This document shows, one piece after another, positions 1 to 8,452 of a stretch of 41,788 nucleotides of DNA. The notes beneath the pieces were generated by a model that saw only the letters and a list, made by a program, of their open reading frames with translations, searched no databases and was not told the DNA's origin. The DNA is from Nocardia brasiliensis NBRC 14402 (GTDB taxonomy: Bacteria; Actinomycetota; Actinomycetes; Mycobacteriales; Mycobacteriaceae). Position 1 is the first letter of the stretch. Every line of letters starts with the position of its first letter. The translations under genes were made by a program, and so were the position numbers. The DNA lies in contig NZ_BAFT02000105.1 in NCBI RefSeq assembly GCF_000308475.2, forward strand, positions 1 to 41,788. Direction: 5' to 3'.

Positions 1-271
1 CGCCGACCGAGGGATAGTCGGTCTGCTGTGCCTCCCAGGTGATCACGCCGTCCTTGACGTAGATCTTCCACGAGCAGGACCCGGTGCAGTTGACGCCGTG
101 GGTCGAACGCACCACCTTGTCGTGCGACCACCGCTCCCGGTAGAACTTGTCGGCTTCGCGTCCGCCCCGTCTGTGCAGGGTTCGCTGATCGGCGGAGATT
201 TCGCCGCGCTGGAAATACTTGCCGAACCGTAAAAGCAGATCCCCGACGTCGTCGGATCGCGAGTCAACCAC
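1..271 (-). CDS. narG: Respiratory nitrate reductase alpha subunit, N-terminal part (cut by window edge)
   Basis: The catalytic subunit of membrane-bound nitrate reductase reduces nitrate to nitrite using a bis-MGD molybdenum cofactor. Only the first 90 codons are present; the gene runs off the left edge. The reading frame, which is easily missed because another frame is also open, gives FYRERWSHDKVVRSTHGVN followed by CTGSCSW. This is the NarG N-terminal signature that holds the His and Cys ligands of the FS0 iron-sulfur cluster (H-x3-C-x3-C). It continues into VKDGVITWEAQQTDYPSVG. The start is GTG at 271, with GGAGG four bases upstream. The MobA-MoeA fusion at 6.6-8.4 kb would supply its cofactor. 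The identification is very safe from the motif; completeness of the gene and of narHJI cannot be judged. Confidence 0.95.
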   Translation of the reverse strand, partial: MVDSRSDDVGDLLLRFGKYFQRGEISADQRTLHRRGGREADKFYRERWSHDKVVRSTHGVNCTGSCSWKIYVKDGVITWEAQQTDYPSVG

Positions 272-685
272 TACGCCTCCAAGCGGCAGTGAATTCGGTA
301 GCCGTTACTCACTCTAAAGATGTTTTCGGCGTACCGCCAAGAAACATTCTCCGAGTCCGTCCCGTCGGCTGCGCGCGGAGCGTGGAGGTGCTGATCGACA
401 TGGTCGCCGCGGGCGCGGAAACCCGCAGGAAGACGCCCACTACCTGCGGGTTCACCGAAAGCGAAGTCTGTTGTCCGAAGCCATCCGCCAGCTTTTGTCA
501 ATGCTGTGGAAACGCTGTGTTTTTGGGCGCGTCACATTCGCGGGCGTGTCGATGCCGTCGCAACGGATGTCGCAAAGTCCGATATGTGTAGTTTCATCTG
601 GTATGAACTGATTGCGTTACTCGTGAATTATTCGCTCTTTGTTTGCGCCCGAAAATTGCTGTAATGAGCGCAATCGATGGGCAAT
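272..685. other. Intergenic region between narG and mtnC
   Basis: This stretch of 414 bases is upstream of narG and downstream of mtnC, both on the minus strand. Short open frames on either strand have no recognisable product or convincing ribosome site. It presumably holds the narG promoter, but I see no FNR-type dyad or clear -10/-35 pair that I would defend. It is less GC-rich than the flanking genes, especially around 590-700. Confidence 0.6.
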
Positions 686-1375
686 CTATTCGGCGCGAGT
701 CTCGATATCGGCGAAGGTGTCCACCCACCGGTGCGGCGGCCGCGGCGGATTCGGTTCCCCGGGCCGCGCCAGGCCGACCACCTGCCAGCCCGCGGCGACG
801 GCCGCGTCCAGTTCGTCGGGGTGGTCGGACAGGAACAGGATGCGCTCGGCGGGCACGCCGATCGCGCTCGCGATCTTTTCGTAGGACGCGGCCTCGCGCT
901 TGCCGCCCGCCGTGGTCAGATCGAAGAAGCCGCTGATCAAGGACGCCAGCTCGCCGCCGCGCGCGAAGGCGAACCAATCCTGTTGGTTGCGAACGGATCC
1001 GGACGAGTACACGTACAGCGTCAGCTCGGCCGCGTGCCAGGCCCGGAGGGCGGGCGGCACGTCGGCGAAGAACTCACCGTGCAGCTCGCCCGCGCGGAAC
1101 CCCTCCGCGCAGATCAGCCCCTGGGCGGCTTTGAGCGGTTCGGCCTTGACGTCGGAGTCGAGCCAGCCGCGCAGCACAGCCGCGATCTCGTCGGTGTCGG
1201 CTGCCGGGCGATCGGCCAGCTTCCGGGTGCCGTCGATGATGGACGCCGCTGCGCCCTCGCGGTTTTCGGCGAGCCAGCCCGGCAGCCGGGCGCGGGTGTA
1301 GCCGTAGAGGTCTTCGCGCACCGAGCTGGTCGGGCTGGTGGTTCCTTCGATATCGACGACGATCGTCGTGATCAT
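686..1375 (-). CDS. mtnC: Acireductone synthase (enolase-phosphatase E1)
   Basis: This is a 229-residue HAD-superfamily enzyme of methionine salvage. It enolises and dephosphorylates 2,3-diketo-5-methylthiopentyl-1-phosphate to acireductone. The HAD motif I is VDIEGTTSP near the N-terminus (residues 7-15), as in MtnC family members. Motif II is the YVYSSGS stretch near residue 125. The acidic motif FLSDHPDEL is near residue 180. Length is normal for the family. Its ATG overlaps the stop of mtnD as ATGA, so it is the last gene of an mtnAB-mtnD-mtnC operon and is probably translationally coupled. Confidence 0.95.
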   Translation of the reverse strand: MITTIVVDIEGTTSPTSSVREDLYGYTRARLPGWLAENREGAAASIIDGTRKLADRPAADTDEIAAVLRGWLDSDVKAEPLKAAQGLICAEGFRAGELHGEFFADVPPALRAWHAAELTLYVYSSGSVRNQQDWFAFARGGELASLISGFFDLTTAGGKREAASYEKIASAIGVPAERILFLSDHPDELDAAVAAGWQVVGLARPGEPNPPRPPHRWVDTFADIETRAE

Positions 1376-1947
1376 GACTTGGCGAGCAGCTCGTCGAGGG
1401 TCGGGAACCCTTCGCTGATCCGGTCACCGGTGAAGTCACCGACCCAGCCGTCGGCTTCCTCGAAGAACCGGATGGCGATGAAATCGGGCCGGGTGCCCAT
1501 GTCGAACCAGTGCAGCGTGCCCGCGGGCACCGAGAGCAGATCGCCGCCCTCGCAGACCACGGCCAGCACCTCGTGCCCGAGATGCAGATAGAAGCAGCCG
1601 CGTCCGGCCGCGAAATAGCGGACCTCGTCCTCGGCGTGGCGGTGCTCGTTCAGGAACTTCTCCCGCGCGCCCTTGGCGATCTGCGGCCACTCCGGATTGC
1701 TGTCGTCGGGGTGGATGCGGGCGATGTCGATGTGCTTGTAGCGCCCGGACTCGTTCAGTTCGGCGACGTTGTCGGTGTAGTGCGCGAGCAGGTCGTCCGA
1801 GGACACCGCCGCGGCGTCGGGCAGCACCGGCCAGCGGCCGAAAGTGATGCCGTGCGCGGCCAATTCGGTGCCGATCAGCTCGTCGTCGGTGGTTCGCACC
1901 CGCACGTCGGCCGCGTTGTCGGCGGCCATCACCTGGAGCAGGGTCAT
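1372..1947 (-). CDS. mtnD: Acireductone dioxygenase
   Basis: This is a 191-residue cupin metalloenzyme that oxidises acireductone, to 2-keto-4-methylthiobutyrate and formate with Fe(II), or to the CO-releasing off-pathway products with Ni(II). The metal-ligand motif is EHRHAEDEVRYF (two His and one Glu), and the fourth ligand is His in GTLHWFDMG. A longer open frame reaches 2076, but the ATG at 1947 gives the normal family N-terminus (MTLLQVM). It also overlaps the stop of the upstream fusion gene as ATGA. Its own stop overlaps the mtnC start in the same way, so the whole operon is compressed. Confidence 0.95.
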   Translation of the reverse strand: MTLLQVMAADNAADVRVRTTDDELIGTELAAHGITFGRWPVLPDAAAVSSDDLLAHYTDNVAELNESGRYKHIDIARIHPDDSNPEWPQIAKGAREKFLNEHRHAEDEVRYFAAGRGCFYLHLGHEVLAVVCEGGDLLSVPAGTLHWFDMGTRPDFIAIRFFEEADGWVGDFTGDRISEGFPTLDELLAKS

Positions 1948-3599
1948 GTCAGTCCAATCTCGAGTGGGTCCGCGCGCTCGCCGAACGCCTGGGTACGGCC
2001 GGTCCGGGAGACCAGCTCGCACAGGGCTTCCAGGCATTCGGCGCGATCGCGCGCCTGGGAAAGATTGTCCCCCCACGCGGTGATCCCGTGACCCGCGATG
2101 AACAGGATCGGCGGCGCGTCGGGATGGTCGATGAGGTAGCGCTCGATGTCGGCGCCGATGCGCGGCACGTCGGTCCAGTTGGGGTACACCGGAATATCGA
2201 TGGCCGCGGGATCGGTGCCGCCGAGCCCCTTGATGAGTTCGTAGTCCGTGATCCGCACCGTGGTCACCGTGTCGAGCGCGCCGGGGCGGGTCGCCAGTGC
2301 GGTGGCGTAGGGCGGGTGGATGTGCACGACCGCCTGCGCCGTGGTGGCGCGGTAGACAGCGGTGTGAATCGTGGTCTCCGCGGACGGTTTCCGGCCCTGG
2401 TCGGTGACCGGCGTCGAATCGACGATCCGGACGGTGACCATATCGCGTTCGGTGAGTTCACCTTTGGACAATCCGCTGCCGGTGATCACCGCGGTATCGC
2501 CGGTGCGCACCGAGATGTTGCCCGCGGTCCCCGGCATCCAGCCCCGCCGATAGAGCCCGCGCGCGATCCCGGCGATCTCCTTGCCGGGCAAGGGCTGCAG
2601 GTCCGCGCCGCGGTGCACCACGCCCAGCTCGGTCACCACGGCCGTCACCAGGTCGCCCGGCGTCACGTCGAAGGCCGGATTGAACACCGCGGTGCCGGCG
2701 GGAGCCGTTGCCACACCGCCGAATCCGGTGACCTCGGCGGCCGCGCGTTCCTCCACCACGATGTCGCGGCCGGTGCCCATGTGCGGATCCCTGGTCGATT
2801 CCGGTGCGACCACGATGAACGGAATGCCGTGGTGGCGCGCGGCCAGCGCGAGAGGGTACGTGCCGATCTTGTTCGCCACATCGCCGTTGGCGGTGACGCG
2901 GTCGGCCCCGACGAGCACACAGTCGACCTGTCCGGTCGCCATCGCCCAGGCCGCCGCGGCATCGATGGTGAGCCGGTGCGGGATGCCCGCTTCCGCCAGT
3001 TCCCACGCGGTGAGCCGGGCGCCCTGCAACAGCGGGCGGGTCTCGTCGACCAGGACGTCCGCCACCGCGCCGCGCTCGGCGAGCACCCGCAGCGCGCCGA
3101 TCGCCGTGCCGAACGCGCTGGTCGCGAGGCGGCCGGTGTTGCAGTGGGTGAGCAGCCGCAGCGGCCGGTCCGCGCAGAGTCGCTGCACCAGATCCGCGGC
3201 GTGCGTCGCCGCCGCCCGGTTGACCCGGCCGTCCTCGGCGAGCAGGTCGAGGGTCGCGGCCAGCACGGCGTCCGCGCCCCGCTCGACCTCGGCGCGCACC
3301 CGCCGCACCGCCCAGGCGAGATTCACCGCGGTCGGCCGTGCGGCCGCGATGCGGTCGGCGTCGGCGTGCACCGCGGCGGTGTCGATCACACCGTCGACGG
3401 TGTGCGCGGCGGTGGCGAGGACCACACCGAACGCGCCCGCGATGCCGATGGCCGGGGCCCCGCGGATCGCCAGCACCCTGATCGCGTCGATCACCTCGTC
3501 GACGGTGCGCAAGCGCAGTTCCCGGACTTCGTGCGGCAGTCCACGCTGGTCGATGGTGACCAGCGCACCGTCGTCCCAGATCAGAGAACTGTCGTCCAT
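1944..3599 (-). CDS. mtnA-mtnB: Bifunctional methylthioribose-1-phosphate isomerase / methylthioribulose-1-phosphate dehydratase
   Basis: This 551-residue protein joins two consecutive methionine-salvage enzymes. Residues 1 to about 330 are MtnA, an eIF2B-like isomerase. It has RGAPAIGIAGAFGV, the catalytic Cys in LTHCNTGRLATSAFGTAIG, and the catalytic Asp in VLVGADRVTANGDVANKIGT. Residues from about 345 on are MtnB, a class II aldolase-type zinc dehydratase. It has GTAGNISVR, the zinc ligands in VVHIHPPYATAL, and a further His in FIAGHGITAWGDN. I use the ATG at 3599; AGGA lies 8 bases upstream. An in-frame TTG at 3602 is the alternative. The leader contains a small hairpin (3624-3640) but no SAM riboswitch that I recognise. 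Such fusions are annotated in some actinobacteria. The operon lacks mtnN/mtnP and mtnK, which must be elsewhere. Confidence 0.93.
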   Translation of the reverse strand: MDDSSLIWDDGALVTIDQRGLPHEVRELRLRTVDEVIDAIRVLAIRGAPAIGIAGAFGVVLATAAHTVDGVIDTAAVHADADRIAAARPTAVNLAWAVRRVRAEVERGADAVLAATLDLLAEDGRVNRAAATHAADLVQRLCADRPLRLLTHCNTGRLATSAFGTAIGALRVLAERGAVADVLVDETRPLLQGARLTAWELAEAGIPHRLTIDAAAAWAMATGQVDCVLVGADRVTANGDVANKIGTYPLALAARHHGIPFIVVAPESTRDPHMGTGRDIVVEERAAAEVTGFGGVATAPAGTAVFNPAFDVTPGDLVTAVVTELGVVHRGADLQPLPGKEIAGIARGLYRRGWMPGTAGNISVRTGDTAVITGSGLSKGELTERDMVTVRIVDSTPVTDQGRKPSAETTIHTAVYRATTAQAVVHIHPPYATALATRPGALDTVTTVRITDYELIKGLGGTDPAAIDIPVYPNWTDVPRIGADIERYLIDHPDAPPILFIAGHGITAWGDNLSQARDRAECLEALCELVSRTGRTQAFGERADPLEIGLT

Positions 3600-3717
3600 C
3601 AAGCCCGTCCTTTACCGCATGTCACCAGGTTGTCCCTGGTCAACGGTATCGGAAACGAAACAGCCGGGAAAAGTCGGCCGCGTGCCCGGCGCCGATGCCG
3701 AAACCGCCGCCCTGGAC

Positions 3718-4065
3718 TCAGGCCGCCGAGGTGCCCGCGCGCAGTTTCGCCGCGCGCTCGCGCGGGTCGTAGTCCGGCCCGACGCCCTCGATCAACAGCA
3801 GATCGCCCTCGATGTGGTCGGTGCGCAGCGGCATGATCGCCTGGTACGCGGGCGAGTGGTACCACTGCCGTGCCGTGTCCAGATCCGGGAATTCGAGCAG
3901 CACCATGGACCCGGGCCAGCTGCCCTCCACGATCTCGGCGGGCGGTCCGTGAATCACGAAGCGCCCGTGGAACGGATCGAGAGTGTCCTGGATGCGTTCC
4001 AGGTATTCCAGGATGTCGGCGTGCGGCGTGCGCGCACGCAGATGGGCGAAGCCATACGCGGGCAT
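3718..4065 (-). CDS. DUF1330 family protein
   Basis: This is a 115-residue small ferredoxin-fold-type protein of the DUF1330 family, whose biochemical role is not established. Typical features are the repeated short alpha/beta layout, the FHGRFVIHGPP segment, SMVLLEFPDLDTARQWYHSPAYQ and the C-terminal LLLIEGV. An open frame continues upstream in the same frame into the broken sulfatase. The ATG at 4065, with an AAGGGA ribosome site, is the true start because the domain begins there. It lies 118 bases upstream of mtnA-mtnB on the same strand and may be independently transcribed. Confidence 0.85.
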   Translation of the reverse strand: MPAYGFAHLRARTPHADILEYLERIQDTLDPFHGRFVIHGPPAEIVEGSWPGSMVLLEFPDLDTARQWYHSPAYQAIMPLRTDHIEGDLLLIEGVGPDYDPRERAAKLRAGTSAA

Positions 4066-4169
4066 GAGCGATTCCCTTGTTCGGTGGCGTCGCCGGATCG
4101 TGACGCCACCTCGACCGTAGGACGCCCGGCACGGCCGGACAATTACCTGCGGGGTAAGTGCCGCTTCGC

Positions 4170-5304
4170 TTATTCCGCAACGAATTCCGCTTCCCGCTCC
4201 ACCGCCTCGACGGTGCCCGCGGGCACCCGGATCGGCCCCGGCGTGTAGGTCACCGCGCGGAGTTCGCCGCCGTACCGGAACGGGCCGCGGCGCTCGCGCA
4301 GCTCCCATGACACCGGTCCGCGCGCGTCGACGCCGACGGAGATGCCCGTCCACGGCGACATGCCCACCAGCTGGACCTGATCGCGGAGCCGGGCCACCCG
4401 CACGCCGTCGATCGCGAGGGTGAAATCCCAGCGCAGCTGCGGCCGGACCGTCGCGGTCACCGAGATCCGCCGGATTCCGGCGGATAGCGGACCGGTCGAC
4501 ACCGAGTCGTAGCGGCCGTAGCTGTTCACCCCGAACACCAGCCAGCCGTCCTCGATGTACAGCAGATACCCGCCGAGCGGATCGCCGTGTGCGACAAAGA
4601 CACCCTCGTCGCCGGGGTGGTAGCCGGCCAGCTCCGCCGTGATGGTGAAATCGCGATAGGCGATCAGTCGCTGGGAGCGGTAGCGCCCCAGGGTCGGGGT
4701 GCCGGGCAGCAGCCGCAACGGCTCGCCGAGCCGCGCTTCCTCGTGACGTCTGCGGGCCAGGTCCTGGCGGGTGAGCAGGGGGAAAACCGTATTGGCCCAG
4801 GCGGATTCGTCCCATGCGGCGGCCAGCTCGGCCGCCTTGTCCGGGTACCGGTCCGAAACGTCGTGCAATTCGGTCGGATCGGCACGCACGTCGAACAGCT
4901 GCCAGTGCGCGCAGGATCTCCGGCAGGGTGAGCACATCGTCGGCGAGTTCGAGACGCAAACCGGGATAGCCCGGATCGGCGTTCGCGACGAAGCCGAAAC
5001 CGGCACGGTGGGAGTTGATTCCGGTGACCAGCGCGGCCCGCGACGGCGAGCACAGCGGCGTGGTGTGATAGTTCGTCAGCCGGACGCCGTTGGCGGCCAG
5101 CCGATCCAGGGTCGGCGTCTCGATCTCGGAGCCGAACGGGCCGATATCGCTGTACCCCATGTCGTCGACCAGCACCACGACGATGTTGGGTGCGCCCGCG
5201 GGCGCTGTCGGCGGGTAGGTCCACTCGGGCGTCGGGTCCGCGGTGGTGCGTCCGCTGGCGCCGTCGAAGGACTCGTAGCCGCGCGCAGGCGAGGGAACAG
5301 GCAT
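4170..5304 (-). pseudogene. Arylsulfatase, inactivated by internal out-of-frame deletion
   Basis: The 5' part (start 5304) encodes a sulfatase N-terminus: NIVVVLVDDMGYSDIGPFG, then the formylglycine site CSPSRAALVTG, up to LTLPEILRA near position 4911. Here the frame jumps. The continuation of the family, WQLFDVRADPTELHDVSDRY onward to the stop at 4170, is in another frame. In intact bacterial arylsulfatases of this type (about 750-790 aa from memory) these two segments are separated by roughly 330 residues that carry most of the metal-binding and substrate residues. About 1 kb has therefore been lost at 4905-4915 and the frame broken. The C-terminal half alone (278-codon frame from 5006) is open but has no catalytic site. 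A sequencing error cannot explain the missing core. Confidence 0.87.
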
Positions 5305-5435
5305 TCCGTCAGTAGATAGGGCGGAATGTCTGGCTCACCAGCGTTTCACGCAGGGTGCGTGTAACCCACGGGGTGAACGAGCACAACCGCGGCCGCCGGT
5401 TCCACAGTGAACCGGCGGCACGCGGTGTGGATCAG

Positions 5436-5636
5436 TTAGTTGTGGCCCATCCTGCGCTGATCATCGTCGCGCCGGTCGTTGTCCGACTGGCGCTGGTTCG
5501 GCATGCGCTGGCCTTCGGAATTTGCGCCGCCTCGGTTCATACCTTGGTTCTGGTTCTGATCCTGGCGCTGTTGCTGCTGCTGCCGATCCATCTGCCTCGG
5601 CATTTTCTTAGGCGCTTTCTTCGACTTTTCAGTCAT
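5436..5636 (-). CDS. Small Q/N/R-rich disordered protein
   Basis: This is a 66-residue hydrophilic protein without hydrophobic core, signal peptide or known domain. A lysine-rich start (MTEKSKKAPKKMPRQMDR) is followed by a run of glutamines, then Q/N, G, R and D-rich sequence ending in RRMGHN. The ATG at 5636 has AAAGGA about 10 bases upstream; a longer frame to 5753 lacks support. Composition suggests intrinsic disorder, perhaps nucleic-acid or polyanion binding, but that is inference. It could still be non-coding, although the good ribosome site and the preserved short frame favour a gene. Confidence 0.55.
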   Translation of the reverse strand: MTEKSKKAPKKMPRQMDRQQQQQRQDQNQNQGMNRGGANSEGQRMPNQRQSDNDRRDDDQRRMGHN

Positions 5637-5785
5637 CTCCACTCGGTCCTTTCCGGGGATTGTTATTCGCCTAACGTTCCCCACGATAGCGAGCCGGTGG
5701 CAATTCCGAAAGGGTAAGTGAAAAAAGCACGTCGCACCGGCGATCCTAGGCAAATGCCCAGGTAGTACGAGGGTGCGAGGTGTGG

Positions 5786-6544
5786 TCAGGGTTTACGAGC
5801 CTCGATTAGGAATCGGGTCGAGTGGGCGACGAACGGTCCATTTTCTTCGATCTCGCCGTGCATCGTCACGAGTCGATCACGGTATCTGCCGACGGTGAAG
5901 TCGGGCACCATCCACGGCACCTTCCGGAGGAAGTAGACCACCGCGCCGATATCGTGAAACTCGACGCGCAACCGTTCGTAGCGCAGATCGACGACTTCCA
6001 GTCCCGCCGCTTCGGCCGCGGCGCGATCGTCCGTCGGATTTCGCTGCCTGCGAATTTCTTCGCTCTGCGGCCCGATGAAATATTCGACCAGTTCGAAAAC
6101 GCTTGCATCGCCGACATGTTGCGCCAGATAGGTGCCGGACGGGCGCAGGACCCGCGCGATCTCGCGCCACCACACGGTGACCGGATGCCGGCTGGTCACC
6201 AGGTCAAAGGCGTTGTCGCCGAACGGCAACGGCGGTTCGTCCGGATCCGCCACCAGCGTGATGCCGAGCGGGTGCAGCAGCTGGGTGGCTTTGGCGACAT
6301 TCGGCGGCCAGGATTCGGTGGCCACCAGCAGCCGTGGGATCTGCCCCGCGCCGGCGAGGACTTCGCCGCCGCCGGTCTGAATATCCAGTGCCGCATCGAC
6401 TTTGCCGAGGCGCGCACCCAGCAGCCGCTGATAACCCCAGGACGGCCGCTGCTCGGTGGCCCGTCCGTCCAGCCAGCCGAAGTCCCAGCCCGCCACGGAG
6501 ACCGTGCTCGCCTCCGTCACCAGATCCTCGAAGCTTCGTTTCAT
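5786..6544 (-). CDS. Class I SAM-dependent methyltransferase
   Basis: This 252-residue protein has a Rossmann-type methyltransferase layout. Motif I is DIQTGGGEVLAG, the acidic post-I loop follows LLVATESWPPNV, and motif II/III is PLPFGDNAFDLVTSRHPV, followed by IARVLRPSGTYLAQHVG. The C-terminal part resembles UbiE/ArsM-like small-molecule methyltransferases with unknown substrate. The start is uncertain: ATG at 6544 (MKRSFEDLV) gives the usual family N-terminus, and ATG at 6556 or a start near 6610 is possible. None has a strong ribosome site. It is encoded alone on the minus strand, downstream of the molybdenum cofactor gene. Confidence 0.85.
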   Translation of the reverse strand: MKRSFEDLVTEASTVSVAGWDFGWLDGRATEQRPSWGYQRLLGARLGKVDAALDIQTGGGEVLAGAGQIPRLLVATESWPPNVAKATQLLHPLGITLVADPDEPPLPFGDNAFDLVTSRHPVTVWWREIARVLRPSGTYLAQHVGDASVFELVEYFIGPQSEEIRRQRNPTDDRAAAEAAGLEVVDLRYERLRVEFHDIGAVVYFLRKVPWMVPDFTVGRYRDRLVTMHGEIEENGPFVAHSTRFLIEARKP

Positions 6545-6629
6545 GCCCGGTGACATTGCCAGCCGGTTGCCGCGGCGGCAACGCCGAATACCGTGACCCG
6601 CCGTCGGCACGGTGATTCGGCCGGTCCGG

Positions 6630-8369
6630 TCACCTCGGCAGCGGCAGGAACTCGACGGTCGCGCCGTCCGCGGCGTCGACCGGGACTACGACCAGGCCGT
6701 CACGATCGACCAGTCCGCCGAGGTGGGCGGTTCGGATGTGCGGATCGCCCAGCCAGCCGCCCGCGTCGGCGTAGCGCGCGGGCACGATGCGGGGCACCGG
6801 TCCGGAGATCTCGCCCGCGTTGTGCAGCGGGCCGAGCTGGGTGCGACCGGGGGTGCTGCCGGTACGGCCGTCGACCACCGCGGGAGCCAACGCCAGCAGC
6901 GTGGCGACCGCCGCGTACGGATTCCCGGGCAGACCGAGGAGCGTTGTGCCGCCGGGGAGTTCGGCGACGAGGGTGGAACCGCCCGGGCGCAGGCGCAGGC
7001 GGTGCACCAGTATCCTGGCCTGCGCACGAGCGACCGCGGTGCGCAGCTGATCGGCCGCACCGCCGCCGGTCGCCCCGACGATCACCAGCAGGTCGCATTC
7101 GGCCGCCGCGGCAAGCACCTCGTCGAAGCCGTTCGGCGTGTCGCGCAGGTGTACCCGGTCTACGGCGTGAATCCCGTACCAGGACAACAGCTCCGGCAGG
7201 ATCGGCCCGATCGAGTCCCGGGTCTGGCCGGCGTGCAGCGGGCCCTTGTTGCGGATCTCGTCGCCGGTCATGATGATGCGGGCGCGCACCGGCCCGCGCA
7301 CCGGCGCGGCGGTCACCTCCACGCTCGCGGCCGCCGAGATCAACGCCGAGGTGACCGGAGTTCCCTGCGGCGCAACGAGATCCCCGGGCTCGCGGTCCTC
7401 GCCGCGGCGGCGGATATCGTCGCGGAGCGGGGTATCCGGTAGCCGGTGCAGCCGGTCCCCGTCGATCGCGGTGAATTCGTCGCGCACCACGCCGGTGGTG
7501 CCGTCCGGCACATGCGCACCGGTGGCGATGCGCACCGCCTCGCCGGGCAGCAGGCCGACCGGGCGCTGGCCGCCGGCGAAGCCGATATCGCGGCGCAACC
7601 GCCACGGGCCCGCACCCGCCACCGCGTAGCCGTCCATCGCCGAGACATCGAAACGGGGCAGTGGATCGGCCGCGGTCAACGGCGCGGCGAGCGCGGCCCC
7701 GCGCACCGCGCGTAGATCGGCTACGTAGCTGGTCAGCCGGGTGAGCCCGGTGCGTAACTCGGTGCGCGCCGCCGCGAGGGTGAGCGCCGCCGCGGGCGGG
7801 GTGGCCACCGACGCACGGGCCAGCCGGACCTGCTCGTCGGTGTCGCAGTCGGCGACGCCGGGTAGCGGGATGATCGCCGAGTCGGCGGGGATCAACGCTT
7901 TCATCGGTTGGTTGATCAGCGAATCCAGCCGGTCGAGCGCGGTGGTGAGCGCGGTGCGCCGCCACACTCCGATCAGATACTGCGGCCGCCCCGAGTCGTC
8001 CGCCGCGAAGACCGCGTCGGCCCCGGATTCCCCGGCGTGCCTGAGCAATTCGGTGATCGACCAGGCGGTCAGGAACGGCAGATCCGCGGCGAGCACGACC
8101 ACGAACGGCGCGGCCGAACCGAGCGCGCGCAGCCCGGCGCCGATCGCCGACACCGGTCCCGACCCGGGCGGCACCTCACGCACCTGTCGAATCGGCTCCG
8201 GCAACTCGGGCCGGTGCGGACCGACCACCACCGTGTGCGCGCAACCGGTGACGGCCGCCAAGGCGGCGTCGAGCATGGAGCGGCCACCGATGACGATCGC
8301 GGGTTTGTCGACACCGCCCATCCGGCTCGCCCGGCCGCCGGCGAGCACGATGGCGTCCGCGGCGGTCAC
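6630..8369 (-). CDS. mobA-moeA: MobA-MoeA fusion: molybdenum cofactor guanylyltransferase / molybdopterin molybdotransferase
   Basis: This 579-residue protein combines two enzymes of molybdenum cofactor maturation. Residues 1 to about 190 are a MobA-like nucleotidyltransferase: AIVLAGGRASRMGGVDKP is the GTP-binding signature, and VVLAADLPFL is the metal-binding motif. From about 210 it is MoeA-like: RFDVSAMDGYAV, the RIATGAHVPDGTTGVV motif, VRARIIMTGDEI and ELPGGTTLLGLPGNPYAAV are hallmark segments. MoeA inserts Mo into adenylylated molybdopterin and MobA adds GMP to give MGD, the cofactor of NarG at the left edge. The start is GTG at 8369 with GAGG nine bases upstream. The canonical MoeA motif TGGTS-like loop here reads IVGATGGGAADQL, so catalytic detail may vary. 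Confidence 0.9.
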   Translation of the reverse strand: MTAADAIVLAGGRASRMGGVDKPAIVIGGRSMLDAALAAVTGCAHTVVVGPHRPELPEPIRQVREVPPGSGPVSAIGAGLRALGSAAPFVVVLAADLPFLTAWSITELLRHAGESGADAVFAADDSGRPQYLIGVWRRTALTTALDRLDSLINQPMKALIPADSAIIPLPGVADCDTDEQVRLARASVATPPAAALTLAAARTELRTGLTRLTSYVADLRAVRGAALAAPLTAADPLPRFDVSAMDGYAVAGAGPWRLRRDIGFAGGQRPVGLLPGEAVRIATGAHVPDGTTGVVRDEFTAIDGDRLHRLPDTPLRDDIRRRGEDREPGDLVAPQGTPVTSALISAAASVEVTAAPVRGPVRARIIMTGDEIRNKGPLHAGQTRDSIGPILPELLSWYGIHAVDRVHLRDTPNGFDEVLAAAAECDLLVIVGATGGGAADQLRTAVARAQARILVHRLRLRPGGSTLVAELPGGTTLLGLPGNPYAAVATLLALAPAVVDGRTGSTPGRTQLGPLHNAGEISGPVPRIVPARYADAGGWLGDPHIRTAHLGGLVDRDGLVVVPVDAADGATVEFLPLPR

Positions 8370-8452
8370 CCAGCACGACCTCGAGCAAGGTACAACATGG
8401 CGGTCATGCTAATTCGTCGCCGCGACGAACCCGGGAGGCGGCGGCAGACCGG

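Noticed and set aside
272..340. Possible GlnR-like half sites (GTAAC-n6-GAAT) upstream of narG
   Set aside because: Only a partial match by eye, without a second supporting site or a defined promoter; too weak to report as a regulatory element.
3603..3717. SAM riboswitch before the methionine-salvage operon
   Set aside because: The leader has only one small hairpin and none of the conserved core sequences of SAM-I, SAM-II or SAM-IV riboswitches that I can recognise.
2088..3836. Plus-strand 582-codon frame opposite mtnA-mtnB
   Set aside because: Shadow of the fusion gene; Arg/Gly/Val/His-rich with no motif.
3718..5304. One continuous 528-codon sulfatase protein
   Set aside because: The open frame joins the sulfatase N-terminus, out-of-frame sulfatase DNA and the separate DUF1330 gene by chance. 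The true C-terminal sulfatase sequence is in another frame.
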